A stretch of DNA of 64,000 bases from an uncultured Clostridia bacterium (GTDB taxonomy: Bacteria; Bacillota; Clostridia; Oscillospirales; Acutalibacteraceae). A model generated the notes under the pieces. It ran no database searches and had not been told where the DNA came from. It saw nothing but the letters and a program-made list of their open reading frames with translations. Position numbers and translations under genes: made by a program. Where the stretch lies: contig CAJFTS010000053.1 in the NCBI GenBank assembly GCA_904420015.1, positions 1 through 64,000 on the forward strand. The letters are read 5' to 3'. Of the stretch, positions 7,838-17,433 are shown in pieces (positions within the stretch are counted from its first letter, which is position 1; each line of letters begins with the position of its first letter).

Positions 7838-8083
7838 ATGGCTTACGATCGCTCTGACCGTCCCCGTGGGCGCAAGGGCCGCAAAAAGGTTTGCAGCTTC
7901 TGCGTCGACCGGGTTCAGAATATCGACTACAAAGACGTCAACCGTCTGCGCCGCTTCATTTCGGAGCGCGCGAAGATTCTGCCCCGCCGTGTTACCGGCA
8001 CCTGTGCGAGACATCAGCGTGAACTGACGGTCGCCATCAAGCGGGCCCGTCACATTGCTCTGCTGCCTTTCATCAGCGACTAA
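7838..8083 (+). CDS. rpsR: 30S ribosomal protein S18
   Basis: 81 residues. Partner of S6 in the small-subunit platform. Contains [33 protein letters not shown] and the C-terminal [10 protein letters not shown]. The CxxC at the N-terminal side suggests the zinc-binding (C+) form of S18. RBS TAAGGAGG. Last gene of the operon, ending at a strong terminator. Confidence 0.97.
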   Translation: MAYDRSDRPRGRKGRKKVCSFCVDRVQNIDYKDVNRLRRFISERAKILPRRVTGTCARHQRELTVAIKRARHIALLPFISD

Positions 8084-8114
8084 GGGGCGCCTTCCCATTT
8101 AAAGGGTTAAGATT

Positions 8115-8152
8115 AAGCGGCACATGGAGTTTTCTCCATGTGCCGCTTTTTA
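8115..8152 (+). terminator. Intrinsic terminator of rpsF-ssb-rpsR
   Basis: 15-base perfect arms AAGCGGCACATGGAG / CTCCATGTGCCGCTT around a TTTT loop, followed by a T-rich tail, 31 bases after rpsR. Confidence 0.93.
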
Positions 8153-8159
8153 TTGCCTT

Positions 8160-8676
8160 GAGGCATAATCCGCCCTGCCCCTGCGCCATGGGCCGATCAA
8201 ACGCCTTGGCATAAAGGATGCAGAAACAAAATAAGGAAGGTATCCCTGGCCTTGATTCCGCTGGAACCGAAGGTGTGGGAGCCCTTCCTCATTGACGGAA
8301 CGGCAAGGGCCAGCGGCGCGATAACCCCGCTGGTGCCTGTACCGGCCTTTCTTTTACGGCTGGGCTTACCTCTGTATGCCGGAGCATCCACCTTATAAGG
8401 ATCCAGGGCAGGCAGAAAGGCTTCCGAGAAAGGTCTTTCCAGAGAAAGCGGCCAAGGTTGCAGAGCAACCGCATAGAAAACCGCAGGCAACAGGGAAACA
8501 AAAAGCATCGGCCGCCCACGGATGAAATCCATTCAGGCAGGCAGATGCGCGTATGCTGCGGCGGCGCGGCTTTGTAACTCCTGAGAGGCAAAGGCCGATA
8601 CCTGCCTCTTTCCGCGTCCATACCCCCTTGGGAACGGGCGGCCTTGATAATCCAATCAGGCTTCGGGAAATCCGGA
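8160..8676. other. Non-coding stretch
   Basis: About 500 bases between the S18 terminator and the LysR gene. Open frames exist on both strands, but none has a ribosome-binding site or a recognisable product. No repeat or RNA family was recognised. Confidence 0.5.
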
Positions 8677-9585
8677 TCAAAAGGACCTTGGGTTCCCTCC
8701 CCTTTCCAGCTCCAGCAGCTTACACAAGAGCGCATAAATCTTTAAATTACCGGCAGTATGAGGGGTATGGGGAAGTGTGACGAAGGTAAACTGCCGGTGG
8801 ATGGAGAAAATATGAGGGACGAGGGGCTGCAAGACCCCGTTCTTGATCGATTCCCAGGCCGCTTCCTTATAAATAAAGGTGACTCCCATATCTTCGGCAA
8901 CCAGGGAAAGGATAACGGGAATGCTTTCAAACTCATGGTATATCGCAAAATCCTCAATCTCCACATCGTGGGCCCGCAGCTCGTTCTCTAAAATCTCTCT
9001 GGAGCCGCTGCCCTCCTCCCGCAGAAGAAGGGGGGCGCGGCAGACTTCCTGAAGGGTGCTGCATGCAGCATAGGCCCCGTCCCTTTTGCACAAGCCGATG
9101 AAATGCGCGTGCATCAGCGGGCGGCATACATACTGCTGATGGTTGACATTGCCCTCAAGCAAAGCAAAGTCGATCGACCCGCTTTCCAACGCCTCCAGCA
9201 GCATACGGGTATTTTGCAGCAGCATGCGGATCTGCCGGTCGGGCAGAGCGCGCATCATTTTGGGGGCAAGGGAAGGCATGACGCTCTCGCCGATGGAGCG
9301 GGTCACGCCGAAGTGTAAGGGAGTGGCCGGATGCTCGCTCATTGCGTCACGCAGCTGATGCTCCATAGCGGCCATACGGCGGGCCATCTGATAAAAGACG
9401 CGGCCCTTGTCGGTGGGGACCAGGCACCGCCCCTCCTTGGTAAACAGCTGCGCGCCGTATTCCTTTTCCAGCGCGCGGACATGCTGGGTTACGGCGGGCT
9501 GGGTAATGTGCAGCACATCCGCACAGCGGACGGTACTCTTCTCTTCCATCAGCGTTAAAAAGGTTCTCAGCCTTACATCCAGCAT
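8677..9585 (-). CDS. LysR-family transcriptional regulator
   Basis: 302 residues. N-terminal winged helix-turn-helix (about 1-60: LRTFLTLMEEKSTVRCADVL, HITQPAVTQHVRALEKEYG), then a periplasmic-binding-protein-like effector domain (about 90-290). Transcribed away from the exporter gene at 9693, the usual arrangement for a LysR protein controlling its divergent neighbour. In enterobacteria YeiE (LysR) sits beside YeiH in the same way, so sulfite or a related sulfur compound is a reasonable effector guess. RBS AGAGGAG before the ATG. Confidence 0.9.
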   Translation of the reverse strand: MLDVRLRTFLTLMEEKSTVRCADVLHITQPAVTQHVRALEKEYGAQLFTKEGRCLVPTDKGRVFYQMARRMAAMEHQLRDAMSEHPATPLHFGVTRSIGESVMPSLAPKMMRALPDRQIRMLLQNTRMLLEALESGSIDFALLEGNVNHQQYVCRPLMHAHFIGLCKRDGAYAACSTLQEVCRAPLLLREEGSGSREILENELRAHDVEIEDFAIYHEFESIPVILSLVAEDMGVTFIYKEAAWESIKNGVLQPLVPHIFSIHRQFTFVTLPHTPHTAGNLKIYALLCKLLELERGGNPRSF

Positions 9586-9644
9586 CCAAAATTCTCCTCT
9601 TTCTATTTATAAAATTTCCTTATATATTCTCAATAATCTCTAAT

Positions 9645-9673
9645 TTGATTTTATACGTATCCGGCGCTATAAT
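9645..9673 (+). promoter_or_regulatory. Promoter of the YeiH-like operon
   Basis: -35 TTGATT (9645-9650), 17-base spacer, -10 TATAAT (9668-9673). Transcription would start near 9680, which excludes the upstream TTG at 9645 as a start codon and fixes the first gene's ATG at 9693. The 107-base divergent region is where the LysR protein would bind. Confidence 0.8.
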
Positions 9674-9692
9674 CAAGAGGAAATCGGATAAA

Positions 9693-10730
9693 ATGGATCA
9701 GAGAAAGTGGGATGCGTGCGTGAAAAACTTTATTATGAAAAAAGGGCCGGGATTCCTGGTATGCGCGGGAATTGCGGTTGTGGCGCAGCTCATCGCAAAG
9801 CTGGTGCCCACCGTCGGCGCGGCGCTGTTCGCGATTGGGCTGGGGATTGTATGCGGCAATACCTTTTTGAACCGCCCCTGTTTCGATGAGGGTACCCGAT
9901 TTTCCGAACGCAACCTGCTGGAATACTCCATCGTTCTTACCGGCGCCACCCTAATGCTGGGGGATATCCTGGCCTTGGGCTGGACGGGGATCGGGTTTAT
10001 TGTCTGTCAGATGGCGCTGACGGTGTGTGCGGCCTATCTGATTGGGCGGAAAATGGGCTTTGGGAAAAAGTTTTCCCTGCTGATGGGGGCAGGAAACGCC
10101 GTGTGCGGCTCGAGCGCCATTGCGACGGTATCGCCGGTGGTCAAGGCGGACAGCAAAGATAAGGGGATCTCCATCACCATCGTAAACATCACCGGGACGG
10201 TCTTAATGGTACTCCTGCCCATCCTGACCGGGTTGCTGTACCAGCATGAAACGCTGCATACCACCGCCATGATCGGCGGTGTGCTGCAATCCATCGGGCA
10301 GGTGATCGCGTCGGCCGACCTGGTTGGTTCCGAATTCGTTCCGACAGCCACCATTTTCAAAATCATCCGCATTGTCTTTCTGGTGTTTGTGGCGCTGGTC
10401 TACTCCCGCCTGAATACCGAGCCGGAGGGCAAGCTTTTTTCCAAGAGGAGCACGGCGGCTTCAGGCGTCAAGGCCGGTATTCCCTGGTTTATCATCGGCT
10501 TTTTCCTTTTGGCTGTTGTGAATACAACCGGGATTATCCCGCCGGTTGTTTCCGACGTCGCCCATTTGGTCAGCCAGCAATTTGAGATTATTGCTTTGGC
10601 CGCCATCGGAATGCGGGTAAAATTCCGCGATCTGGCTTGCGAAGGGCCCAAGGCGCTCTGCTACGGGCTTTCGGTAGGAACCTGCCAAGTTCTCTTTGCT
10701 CTCGTGCTGATTCGGCTGTTTCTCGGCTGA
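9693..10730 (+). CDS. YeiH/UPF0324-family putative sulfate or sulfite exporter
   Basis: 345 residues with about ten hydrophobic segments (for example near 19-36, 39-52, 80-100, 105-120, 165-185 and 285-305). The family signature region GKKFSLLMGAGNAVCGSSAIATVSPVVKA is present near residues 128-155. Members are predicted anion exporters; YeiH-type proteins have been linked to sulfite. The start is set by the promoter and the AGAGG upstream. Followed after 43 bases by a flavoprotein gene in the same direction. Confidence 0.85.
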   Translation: MDQRKWDACVKNFIMKKGPGFLVCAGIAVVAQLIAKLVPTVGAALFAIGLGIVCGNTFLNRPCFDEGTRFSERNLLEYSIVLTGATLMLGDILALGWTGIGFIVCQMALTVCAAYLIGRKMGFGKKFSLLMGAGNAVCGSSAIATVSPVVKADSKDKGISITIVNITGTVLMVLLPILTGLLYQHETLHTTAMIGGVLQSIGQVIASADLVGSEFVPTATIFKIIRIVFLVFVALVYSRLNTEPEGKLFSKRSTAASGVKAGIPWFIIGFFLLAVVNTTGIIPPVVSDVAHLVSQQFEIIALAAIGMRVKFRDLACEGPKALCYGLSVGTCQVLFALVLIRLFLG

Positions 10731-10773
10731 TGGGATTCGAGTCAACTCAATAAAATAAAGGGAGGAAAAAAGG

Positions 10774-11679
10774 ATGTATGACATTCTTGTAATCGGCGGC
10801 GGCCCCGCCGGCATCAGCGCGGCGATCTACGCCGTCAGCCGCGGCCGCAAGACATTGATCCTTGAGCAAAAGGAGGTTGGCGGCGTTATCGGCAAGGTTT
10901 CCACCGTAACCCACTACGCGGGCATTCTCGAGCAGGAGACGGGGGCTACCTTTGCCGGCCGTCTCAAACAGCAGGCGCTGAGCGCGGGGGTGGAAATCGT
11001 ATACGAGGCCGTGACCGGCGTCTCCCTGACGGGGGAGCAAAAAGAGGTGCAAACCGCCAACGGCAGCTACCGGGCACAGAAGGTAATCCTGGCAAACGGC
11101 ACCACGCCGCGAAAGCTGGGGATTGAGGGGGAAAACGCCCTATCGGGAAAAGGGGTCGAGTCAAACGCGGCCAAGGACGGCCCGAAATATCAGGGCCGCT
11201 CCATCTATGTGGTGGGCGGAGCAGACGGCGCCGTAAAGGAGGCCCTCTATCTGTCGCAGTTTGCATCGGAGCTGACCATCGTTCATTTTGAGGAGACGCT
11301 GGGCTGCATTGCGGAATTTCGCAACAAGGTAGCACAGACGCCGAATATGAAGGTTCGCACCGGCACCCGTCTCAAGGCGGTATACGGCACACAGCAGGTG
11401 GAAGCACTGGACCTTGTCCGGGAGCAGGACGGCGGAGTAGAGCATGTAAAGGACCCGGGCTGCGGCATTTTCATCTATGCAGGCGCCACTCCTAATACAC
11501 AGCTGTACACGCAGCTGGAGCTGGAGGACGGATACATCCCGGTGGACGGCAACATGGAAACCGCCGTTCCGGGTGTTTATGCGGCGGGGGATATCCGGGT
11601 CAAGCAGGTCCGTCAGGTGGCCACCGCCGTTTCCGACGGGGCAATTGCAGGGATTCACGCGGCTGCGCACATCCGATGA
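10774..11679 (+). CDS. Thioredoxin-reductase-like flavoprotein lacking the redox CxxC
   Basis: 301 residues, the length of low-Mr thioredoxin reductases. FAD-binding GGGPAG at 8-13 and the second FAD motif VYAAGDIR near 268-275 are intact. Where thioredoxin reductases have CAxCDGP, this protein reads SNAAKDGP (130-137), so both redox cysteines are gone. The second Rossmann motif is also altered: VVGGADGAVKEA, with Ala in place of the third Gly. It therefore probably cannot reduce thioredoxin and may be a ferredoxin/flavodoxin-NAD(P)H-type or other flavin oxidoreductase. Probable partner of the exporter in the same operon. RBS GGGAGG; a strong terminator follows. Confidence 0.88.
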   Translation: MYDILVIGGGPAGISAAIYAVSRGRKTLILEQKEVGGVIGKVSTVTHYAGILEQETGATFAGRLKQQALSAGVEIVYEAVTGVSLTGEQKEVQTANGSYRAQKVILANGTTPRKLGIEGENALSGKGVESNAAKDGPKYQGRSIYVVGGADGAVKEALYLSQFASELTIVHFEETLGCIAEFRNKVAQTPNMKVRTGTRLKAVYGTQQVEALDLVREQDGGVEHVKDPGCGIFIYAGATPNTQLYTQLELEDGYIPVDGNMETAVPGVYAAGDIRVKQVRQVATAVSDGAIAGIHAAAHIR

Positions 11680-11759
11680 ATGCGCGCCCTCTTTTCCTTC
11701 CTTTCTGTGACGACAAAGCTAAAACAGCAAAAATGTCCGATTATCCGTAGGGTAGAAGC

Positions 11760-11802
11760 AGCAAACGGCATGGCCGAGATTGGCCATGCCGTTTGCTGTT
11801 TT
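11760..11802 (+). terminator. Intrinsic terminator of the YeiH-like operon
   Basis: 16-base arms AGCAAACGGCATGGCC / GGCCATGCCGTTTGCT with loop GAGATT, followed by GTTTTCT, about 80 bases after the flavoprotein stop. Confidence 0.9.
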
Positions 11803-12483
11803 CTCTTATGGCGACACGGTTTTAAAAACCTTCAGAGGGCGGCTCTCAGCCGTCTATTTAAAGGCGCCCTGCATTCATATCCATGTTTATGGCACCCTCT
11901 ATTGGGAACGTGTTTTAAGGAAATGGAGAAGGCGGCCCCACGGCGCCTTACAAAGAATTCTGCTCTCACCGCGGCGTTAACCTTGTTTTCAGAAAGCATA
12001 GAGGGACGGCAGGCGGCCGTCCCTCTAAATATTTCTGCTCTCACCGCCCTATTTACCGGGGGCTTTCGGTAGCCGACGGCTTTCTGCGAAAGACGAACGG
12101 CAGGAGTGGGCCCCGGGATCCTCCCCTTCCTTTCCGCTCCACTCTGCAAAATTCGGACGGCCGTTCCCAGCCTGCATCGAGGGCCGGGTCGGGCCGGGTC
12201 ATCGGCTGTGTGGGATCCGATTTTCTCCTTTGCTTCGGGTATCGGCCGTTGCTCCTGCTCCGGCTGCCGTCCGGTTTCCCTTCTTCCAATTGCGGCAGCC
12301 GGATTACATTGCCGCTGCCGATGATGACGCCCTTTTTCTCAGAAGAAAGAAGGATCCCAAGAAAATCGCCTTAGAAAAGGATACAAGCTTCGAACAGAAA
12401 ACAAGCCAACTTTTTCAAAAACGATTTCCCTCCTTTGCCATATACTGCTTGTCCTCTATATCGAATGCAAGAGAAAATCGTTT
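11803..12483. other. Non-coding stretch with short repeats
   Basis: About 680 bases between the convergent flavoprotein and spoIIE genes, with no credible gene. The 15-mer TTCTGCTCTCACCGC occurs twice (11958-11972 and 12033-12047), each followed about 6 bases on by TTAACC or TTTACC. Between them lies a hairpin with arms AGAGGGACGG/CCGTCCCTCT (12000-12026). A weak inverted repeat around 12417-12485 (AAACGATTTTC / GAAATCGTTT on the minus strand) could help end the spoIIE transcript. Confidence 0.5.
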
Positions 12484-14808
12484 CTATGCGCCTTTGCGCA
12501 CCGCGCCCACTAAAACGGTGATGTCATCCTCATGGTCGCCGGCTCGTTCCAAGGCAAGCTCAAGCAGATGATCGGCGAATTCCTGGGCGTCCTCTCCGTC
12601 AAACCCGATGAGCGCATCCTCAATCCAGCTCACCTCGTCGGTATCCACTCCGTCGGACATCATCAGCACCACATCTCCGGGCGCCACCTTGTACTCCGAC
12701 TGCTCAAACCGCACGTCCCGGAGAATGCCCACCGGCAGGGAAACGGTATCGCACTTGAGCACCCGGCCGTTGCGGCGGAGGAGCGTAATGGGAGCTCCCG
12801 CCTTGCGAACCACCAGCTTACCGGTATAAAGGTCTAGGCTGGCCACATCCAAGGTTGCCAGCGCCTCGTCGCCCGATTTTACAAGCAGGGCGGAATTGAC
12901 GATATTCAAGGCGTTGTCGTAGCCGAAGCCGGCACAGACCAGCCTTTCTAATAGGCCGGAGGCCATCGCCCCTTCCACGGCGGCACGTCCGCCCCGACCC
13001 ATACCGTCGCTGATGACCAGTACCTCATGGCCGCGGCCGTCGGAAAAGGTTTCATAGGAATCCCCGCACAAGGGCGCGTTGCCGCTGGCGTGCTGGGCTT
13101 CTCCGATGCGCATGGACAGGGCCATCCGTTCCTTGAAAACAAGGCGCGCCTCATCTCCTGCCCAATCCACGGTAGGATGGGAAAAATCCCGGTCGCAGGC
13201 GCGGGACACCTCCTCGGTCAGCTGTGCTTTATTGACGCGGATGCCTGCATGGCCCGCCACCGAGGCGGTTACCTCCATACGCCGGTAACGGTCCACCACG
13301 CAGCCGACCTCAATGGGGATCAGCCCGTTTTGTTCGAGGGTCTCCCGCACCCGGGAAGCCGCCTCGGTATCGAAGCATTCCGCTTCCTCGAATTCCTCGG
13401 TCAATTCGGAAAGCATCCGGGACATCCCTTCAAACTGATCGGCCATGACCGCGCGGATCTCCGCCGCCCTGCGTTCGGCCCCCTCCCGGATGCTGAAATT
13501 CTGGTAGCTGTGATAGATACCCTTGACGATATCCTCCGGCCGGCAGCAGCGGCGCTTGAACTGGGAGGGGGCGTCCTCGAGGGTAAGGGTTCCTTTCTCC
13601 CGCAGAACGTCGGTCATGTCGTTGAGTGCGCTTTGGGTGTCGTTATACATCGGGCCCCAGCAAAACATCCGAAGGCCGCAGTCCTTGCAGATGTCCTCGC
13701 TGGTTCTTTGGTAGACGGCGGAGATATCCGGAGCATTGATCTTACGCAGCTTGTCGGTAACGACCCCCACCGCTTGGGAGATCTCCCCGAGCGCCTTGGA
13801 GGCGAAGCCCAGACGCATGACCACCGCGCGGCGAAGCCCCTCCGCAGAAGGGACGTCGCTTTTGGGGTTAAGCAGCTTCGAGAGGCTGATCCCCAGGCTT
13901 TTGGGCATCAGCACAAAGATGAGGGCGCCCAGCATGGCCTCGTAAATCCCGGCATAAACGGCTGCGGAGCCGCCAACCGCCACCGCTACGATCCCATTGG
14001 CCAGAAGAAAGGACAGGGCGGTGGCCAGCCGGCCCATGGGAGCGAACACACCGCCCATCAGCCCGCCGAAGGCATAGGCGGTACCCAGATGCTGCATGTC
14101 GGCGCTGCTCAGGGACATAATTAAGCCTGCGGCTACACCGGCAATGGCGCCGGCCGCCTCGTGTCCGTACCGGGCGGCGCAGAGGACCAGCGCAACCGCT
14201 ATCATTCGGCCCGGAGAAACTCCCTGGAAATCAATCCCCGTCAAGGCCACCAGGGCGGCCCCGATGGATATGACCAGGCTGCAAAGCTCCTGCCGGCTCA
14301 GAGAGGACTTCGGCCGGTGGAAATCCAGCATACCCACGCTGATGCGAAAGAAATAGGCACAGCCTCCTGCGAGGAGGGCTTCCGCCACACCGGTAACAGC
14401 AGCCCGCAGGGTCAGCCCCTCCAGCAGGAATGGAATTGAGCCGGTGAGCAGGGTGGACAGGAAGGCTACAATGGGAGCAAAGGCCGGATGCCGGGATACC
14501 CTTCCCGCCCCCGCCAAGGCCCAGCGAACCGAGGTAACGGCAAATACCGCCGCCAGATAGCGCATGGCGGTAAAACCGGCCCCCGGAAGCAGATAGCCCA
14601 GCCCGACGCCCAAAGATACCGCCAGACCGCTTGGAAACGGGACCGCTGCCGCGAACGCCACGCCAAAGGGCGCCAGATTCTCAAACACCGCGGCCTGAGA
14701 GAGGAGTACCCCCAATAGTGCCAGACCCGTTGTCTTTACCACACGCAGCGTCTTATCCGACATGCCGCGTCTTTTTACTGCTTGCTTGCCGAGAGACTGT
14801 TCTTTCAC
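12484..14808 (-). CDS. spoIIE: Stage II sporulation protein E (SpoIIE), PP2C-type phosphatase
   Basis: 774 residues. SpoIIE dephosphorylates SpoIIAA to activate sigma-F in the forespore and binds FtsZ at the polar septum. The N-terminal third is a multi-span membrane domain (about 25-320, many Ala/Gly/Leu helices). The central region contains the FtsZ-interaction/regulatory segment with CKDCGLRMFCWG. The C-terminal PP2C domain (about 560-770) shows the metal-site motifs VISDGMGRGG and VLMMSDGVD. GTG start preceded by AGGCGGTG. It lies directly downstream of ftsZ on the same strand, but with its own promoter and behind a terminator. Confidence 0.95.
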   Translation of the reverse strand: MKEQSLGKQAVKRRGMSDKTLRVVKTTGLALLGVLLSQAAVFENLAPFGVAFAAAVPFPSGLAVSLGVGLGYLLPGAGFTAMRYLAAVFAVTSVRWALAGAGRVSRHPAFAPIVAFLSTLLTGSIPFLLEGLTLRAAVTGVAEALLAGGCAYFFRISVGMLDFHRPKSSLSRQELCSLVISIGAALVALTGIDFQGVSPGRMIAVALVLCAARYGHEAAGAIAGVAAGLIMSLSSADMQHLGTAYAFGGLMGGVFAPMGRLATALSFLLANGIVAVAVGGSAAVYAGIYEAMLGALIFVLMPKSLGISLSKLLNPKSDVPSAEGLRRAVVMRLGFASKALGEISQAVGVVTDKLRKINAPDISAVYQRTSEDICKDCGLRMFCWGPMYNDTQSALNDMTDVLREKGTLTLEDAPSQFKRRCCRPEDIVKGIYHSYQNFSIREGAERRAAEIRAVMADQFEGMSRMLSELTEEFEEAECFDTEAASRVRETLEQNGLIPIEVGCVVDRYRRMEVTASVAGHAGIRVNKAQLTEEVSRACDRDFSHPTVDWAGDEARLVFKERMALSMRIGEAQHASGNAPLCGDSYETFSDGRGHEVLVISDGMGRGGRAAVEGAMASGLLERLVCAGFGYDNALNIVNSALLVKSGDEALATLDVASLDLYTGKLVVRKAGAPITLLRRNGRVLKCDTVSLPVGILRDVRFEQSEYKVAPGDVVLMMSDGVDTDEVSWIEDALIGFDGEDAQEFADHLLELALERAGDHEDDITVLVGAVRKGA

Positions 14809-14827
14809 AGTGGTTCACCGCCTGCCT

Positions 14828-14860
14828 AAAAAATAAGGCCGCCCGACAAATCGGACGGCC
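14828..14860 (-). terminator. Terminator hairpin between ftsZ and spoIIE
   Basis: Minus strand: GGCCGTCCGA-TTTG-TCGGGCGGCC, one G-T pair in the stem, followed by TTATTTTTT. It would stop ftsZ transcripts. Because the spoIIE -10 box ends at 14870, the hairpin is also the first structure on the spoIIE mRNA. Confidence 0.75.
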
Positions 14861-14869
14861 GGTGTTCCC

Positions 14870-14902
14870 ATTATATGGAATATAACAAACGAATTCTGTC
14901 AT
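14870..14902 (-). promoter_or_regulatory. Putative spoIIE promoter with 21-base spacer
   Basis: Minus strand -35-like ATGACA (14902-14897), then 21 bases, then perfect -10 TATAAT (14875-14870). An overlong spacer of this size is the known design of the Spo0A-activated B. subtilis spoIIE promoter. TATGACA over the -35 box matches 5 of 7 bases of the Spo0A-box core TTCGACA. Confidence 0.55.
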
Positions 14903-15012
14903 ATCCTGGATTCCACCTATATTTCTATGCAGGTTTTCTCCGGCTTAGAACCGTATGGGATAAGCGCCCCGGAAAGCCGACGGGAAAGGGCGGCTCTCGC
15001 TGCGCCCCGCCT

Positions 15013-16107
<1,095 letters not shown>

Positions 16108-16236
16108 TTTACAAATCCTCCCACCGAACTGTTCTTCTGATTTTCCGGTATATGCTGCCGCCACCGGCCTTTTTGGGAAGCCGATGCGTCGTATTCCTTT
16201 TTGTTTCTTTTACAAACCCCACTGGATTTGCTTTCT

Positions 16237-16264
16237 ATTATACATCATCTTTCCTCTTTTTCAA
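16237..16264 (-). promoter_or_regulatory. Promoter of ftsZ
   Basis: Minus strand -35 TTGAAA (16264-16259), 16-base spacer, perfect -10 TATAAT (16242-16237), about 130 bases before the ATG. The long leader leaves room for regulation. Confidence 0.8.
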
Positions 16265-16273
16265 ATTCCATTT

Positions 16274-16305
16274 TGATAAAATTCACCCCAAATACGGGGG
16301 AATTT
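16274..16305 (-). terminator. Possible terminator after divIB
   Basis: Minus strand hairpin AAATTCCCCC-GTATTT-GGGGTGAATTT followed by TATC. The stem is imperfect and the T-tract short, so termination may be partial. It lies between divIB and the ftsZ promoter. Confidence 0.4.
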
Positions 16306-16491
16306 GAAAAAAACGTGTGCCAAATACCGCTACCTCCGCCAAATAGAGGCCGAACCTGCGCATTTTGCCAAAGCAGGCAGGATTCCCCGCAAAGCCTTTG
16401 CACGAGAACCGAAGCACGCCTTCGGCAGACCTTCCTTCGGCTTCCCGCCCGGCAAACGGCGCCGGCGCATTTTGGGCGGCGCTTGTCCCCT

Positions 16492-17394
16492 TTACTCGGA
16501 CAGCTCCTCAATTCGGACGGTTGCCTGGGTTGCGGTGAGGATCAGCGTCATCTTTTTCCCCTGCGCCTCCTGCTCCTTCTTTTCCATCGCGGCCTTTCCC
16601 ACGGCGATCTTCGCCTCGATCTCGCTGCCGGAACCCAGCAGCATGGTTACATTCCCGCCGTATTCCACCCGGATATCCACCGGGTCGGAGAAATCGATTT
16701 GGGAAGTCTTGTCTAATAGGTTATGCTCACGCAGGGCGTTTGTCAAGTCGGAAAGGACATTTTCTTTGTCTTTTTTTTCCATAACGTAGTGCTGCCCCTC
16801 CTCCGCCTCCAAAAACGACAAGCCTTGCACCAACGGAACGGATTCCATCGGTGAATCGGTCAGCTCCAGCACCTTGCCGGCATGGTTGACGACGGCGTAT
16901 CTTCCATCGATGGCAAAGGTAAATTCCGGCTGCGCTTCGGTAACCTCGATGAGAAGGCCGGTGGGCAAAGCACGGCGGATGTTTGCTGTTTCCAGATAGG
17001 GAAGCCCGGTAAGAAGCTGTTCTTGCGCGGCCTTTAAATCGGCCAGGAGCAGGTTGTCCCCCTCCCCGATCCCGGCGGTTTCGATGATCTGCCCGGCGTC
17101 GTATCGGGTCTGGCCGGTGACGGTGATGGTCTGGATATTAAAAAAGACCGTAAAACAGAGCGTAACGGCCACCCCCAGCACCAAAACGGCCATAATGGTT
17201 GCGTAGAGCTTGACCGACATCCGCCGCCGTTTTCTGCGCACCGGACGGCGTTCGTCCGGCACCCGGACCTGCCGCTTACCCGGCCCCGCCGCAGAGGCGG
17301 GCCCTTTCCTTTGCGGGGATGAGGCAGGCGTGCGCAGAGACCCGGTCCCCCGGGCCCTGCGCCTTTTTTTGGAAACTGGTTTGCGTTCGCTCAT
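16492..17394 (-). CDS. divIB: Cell division protein DivIB/FtsQ
   Basis: 300 residues. A bitopic divisome protein that bridges FtsL/FtsB-type proteins. A strongly basic cytoplasmic tail (1-59, rich in Arg/Lys/Pro), one membrane span (about 62-85), then a POTRA domain (about 88-160: NIQTITVTGQTRYDAGQI ... LPYLETANIRRALPTGLLI) and the FtsQ/DivIB beta domain to about 240. It sits after murA, the standard place for ftsQ/divIB in this gene order; murC and murB are absent. Confidence 0.9.
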   Translation of the reverse strand: MSERKPVSKKRRRARGTGSLRTPASSPQRKGPASAAGPGKRQVRVPDERRPVRRKRRRMSVKLYATIMAVLVLGVAVTLCFTVFFNIQTITVTGQTRYDAGQIIETAGIGEGDNLLLADLKAAQEQLLTGLPYLETANIRRALPTGLLIEVTEAQPEFTFAIDGRYAVVNHAGKVLELTDSPMESVPLVQGLSFLEAEEGQHYVMEKKDKENVLSDLTNALREHNLLDKTSQIDFSDPVDIRVEYGGNVTMLLGSGSEIEAKIAVGKAAMEKKEQEAQGKKMTLILTATQATVRIEELSE

Positions 17395-17433
17395 GTCTAC
17401 TTCCTCACTGTACCGGTCTCGGTGTGAAATGTG

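Larger units (their letters stand above)
16108..16491. other. ftsZ upstream region
   Basis: 384 bases without a gene between divIB and ftsZ. Contains the ftsZ promoter (16237-16264), a terminator-like hairpin (16274-16305), and short GC-rich inverted repeats around 16400-16440 (GAAGCACGCCTTCGG...CTTCGGCTTC). Confidence 0.6.

Noticed and set aside
12610..14124. Long plus-strand frames opposite spoIIE, including one of 365 codons
   Set aside because: Antisense shadows caused by high GC; no SD and His/Gly/Arg-rich composition typical of reverse frames.
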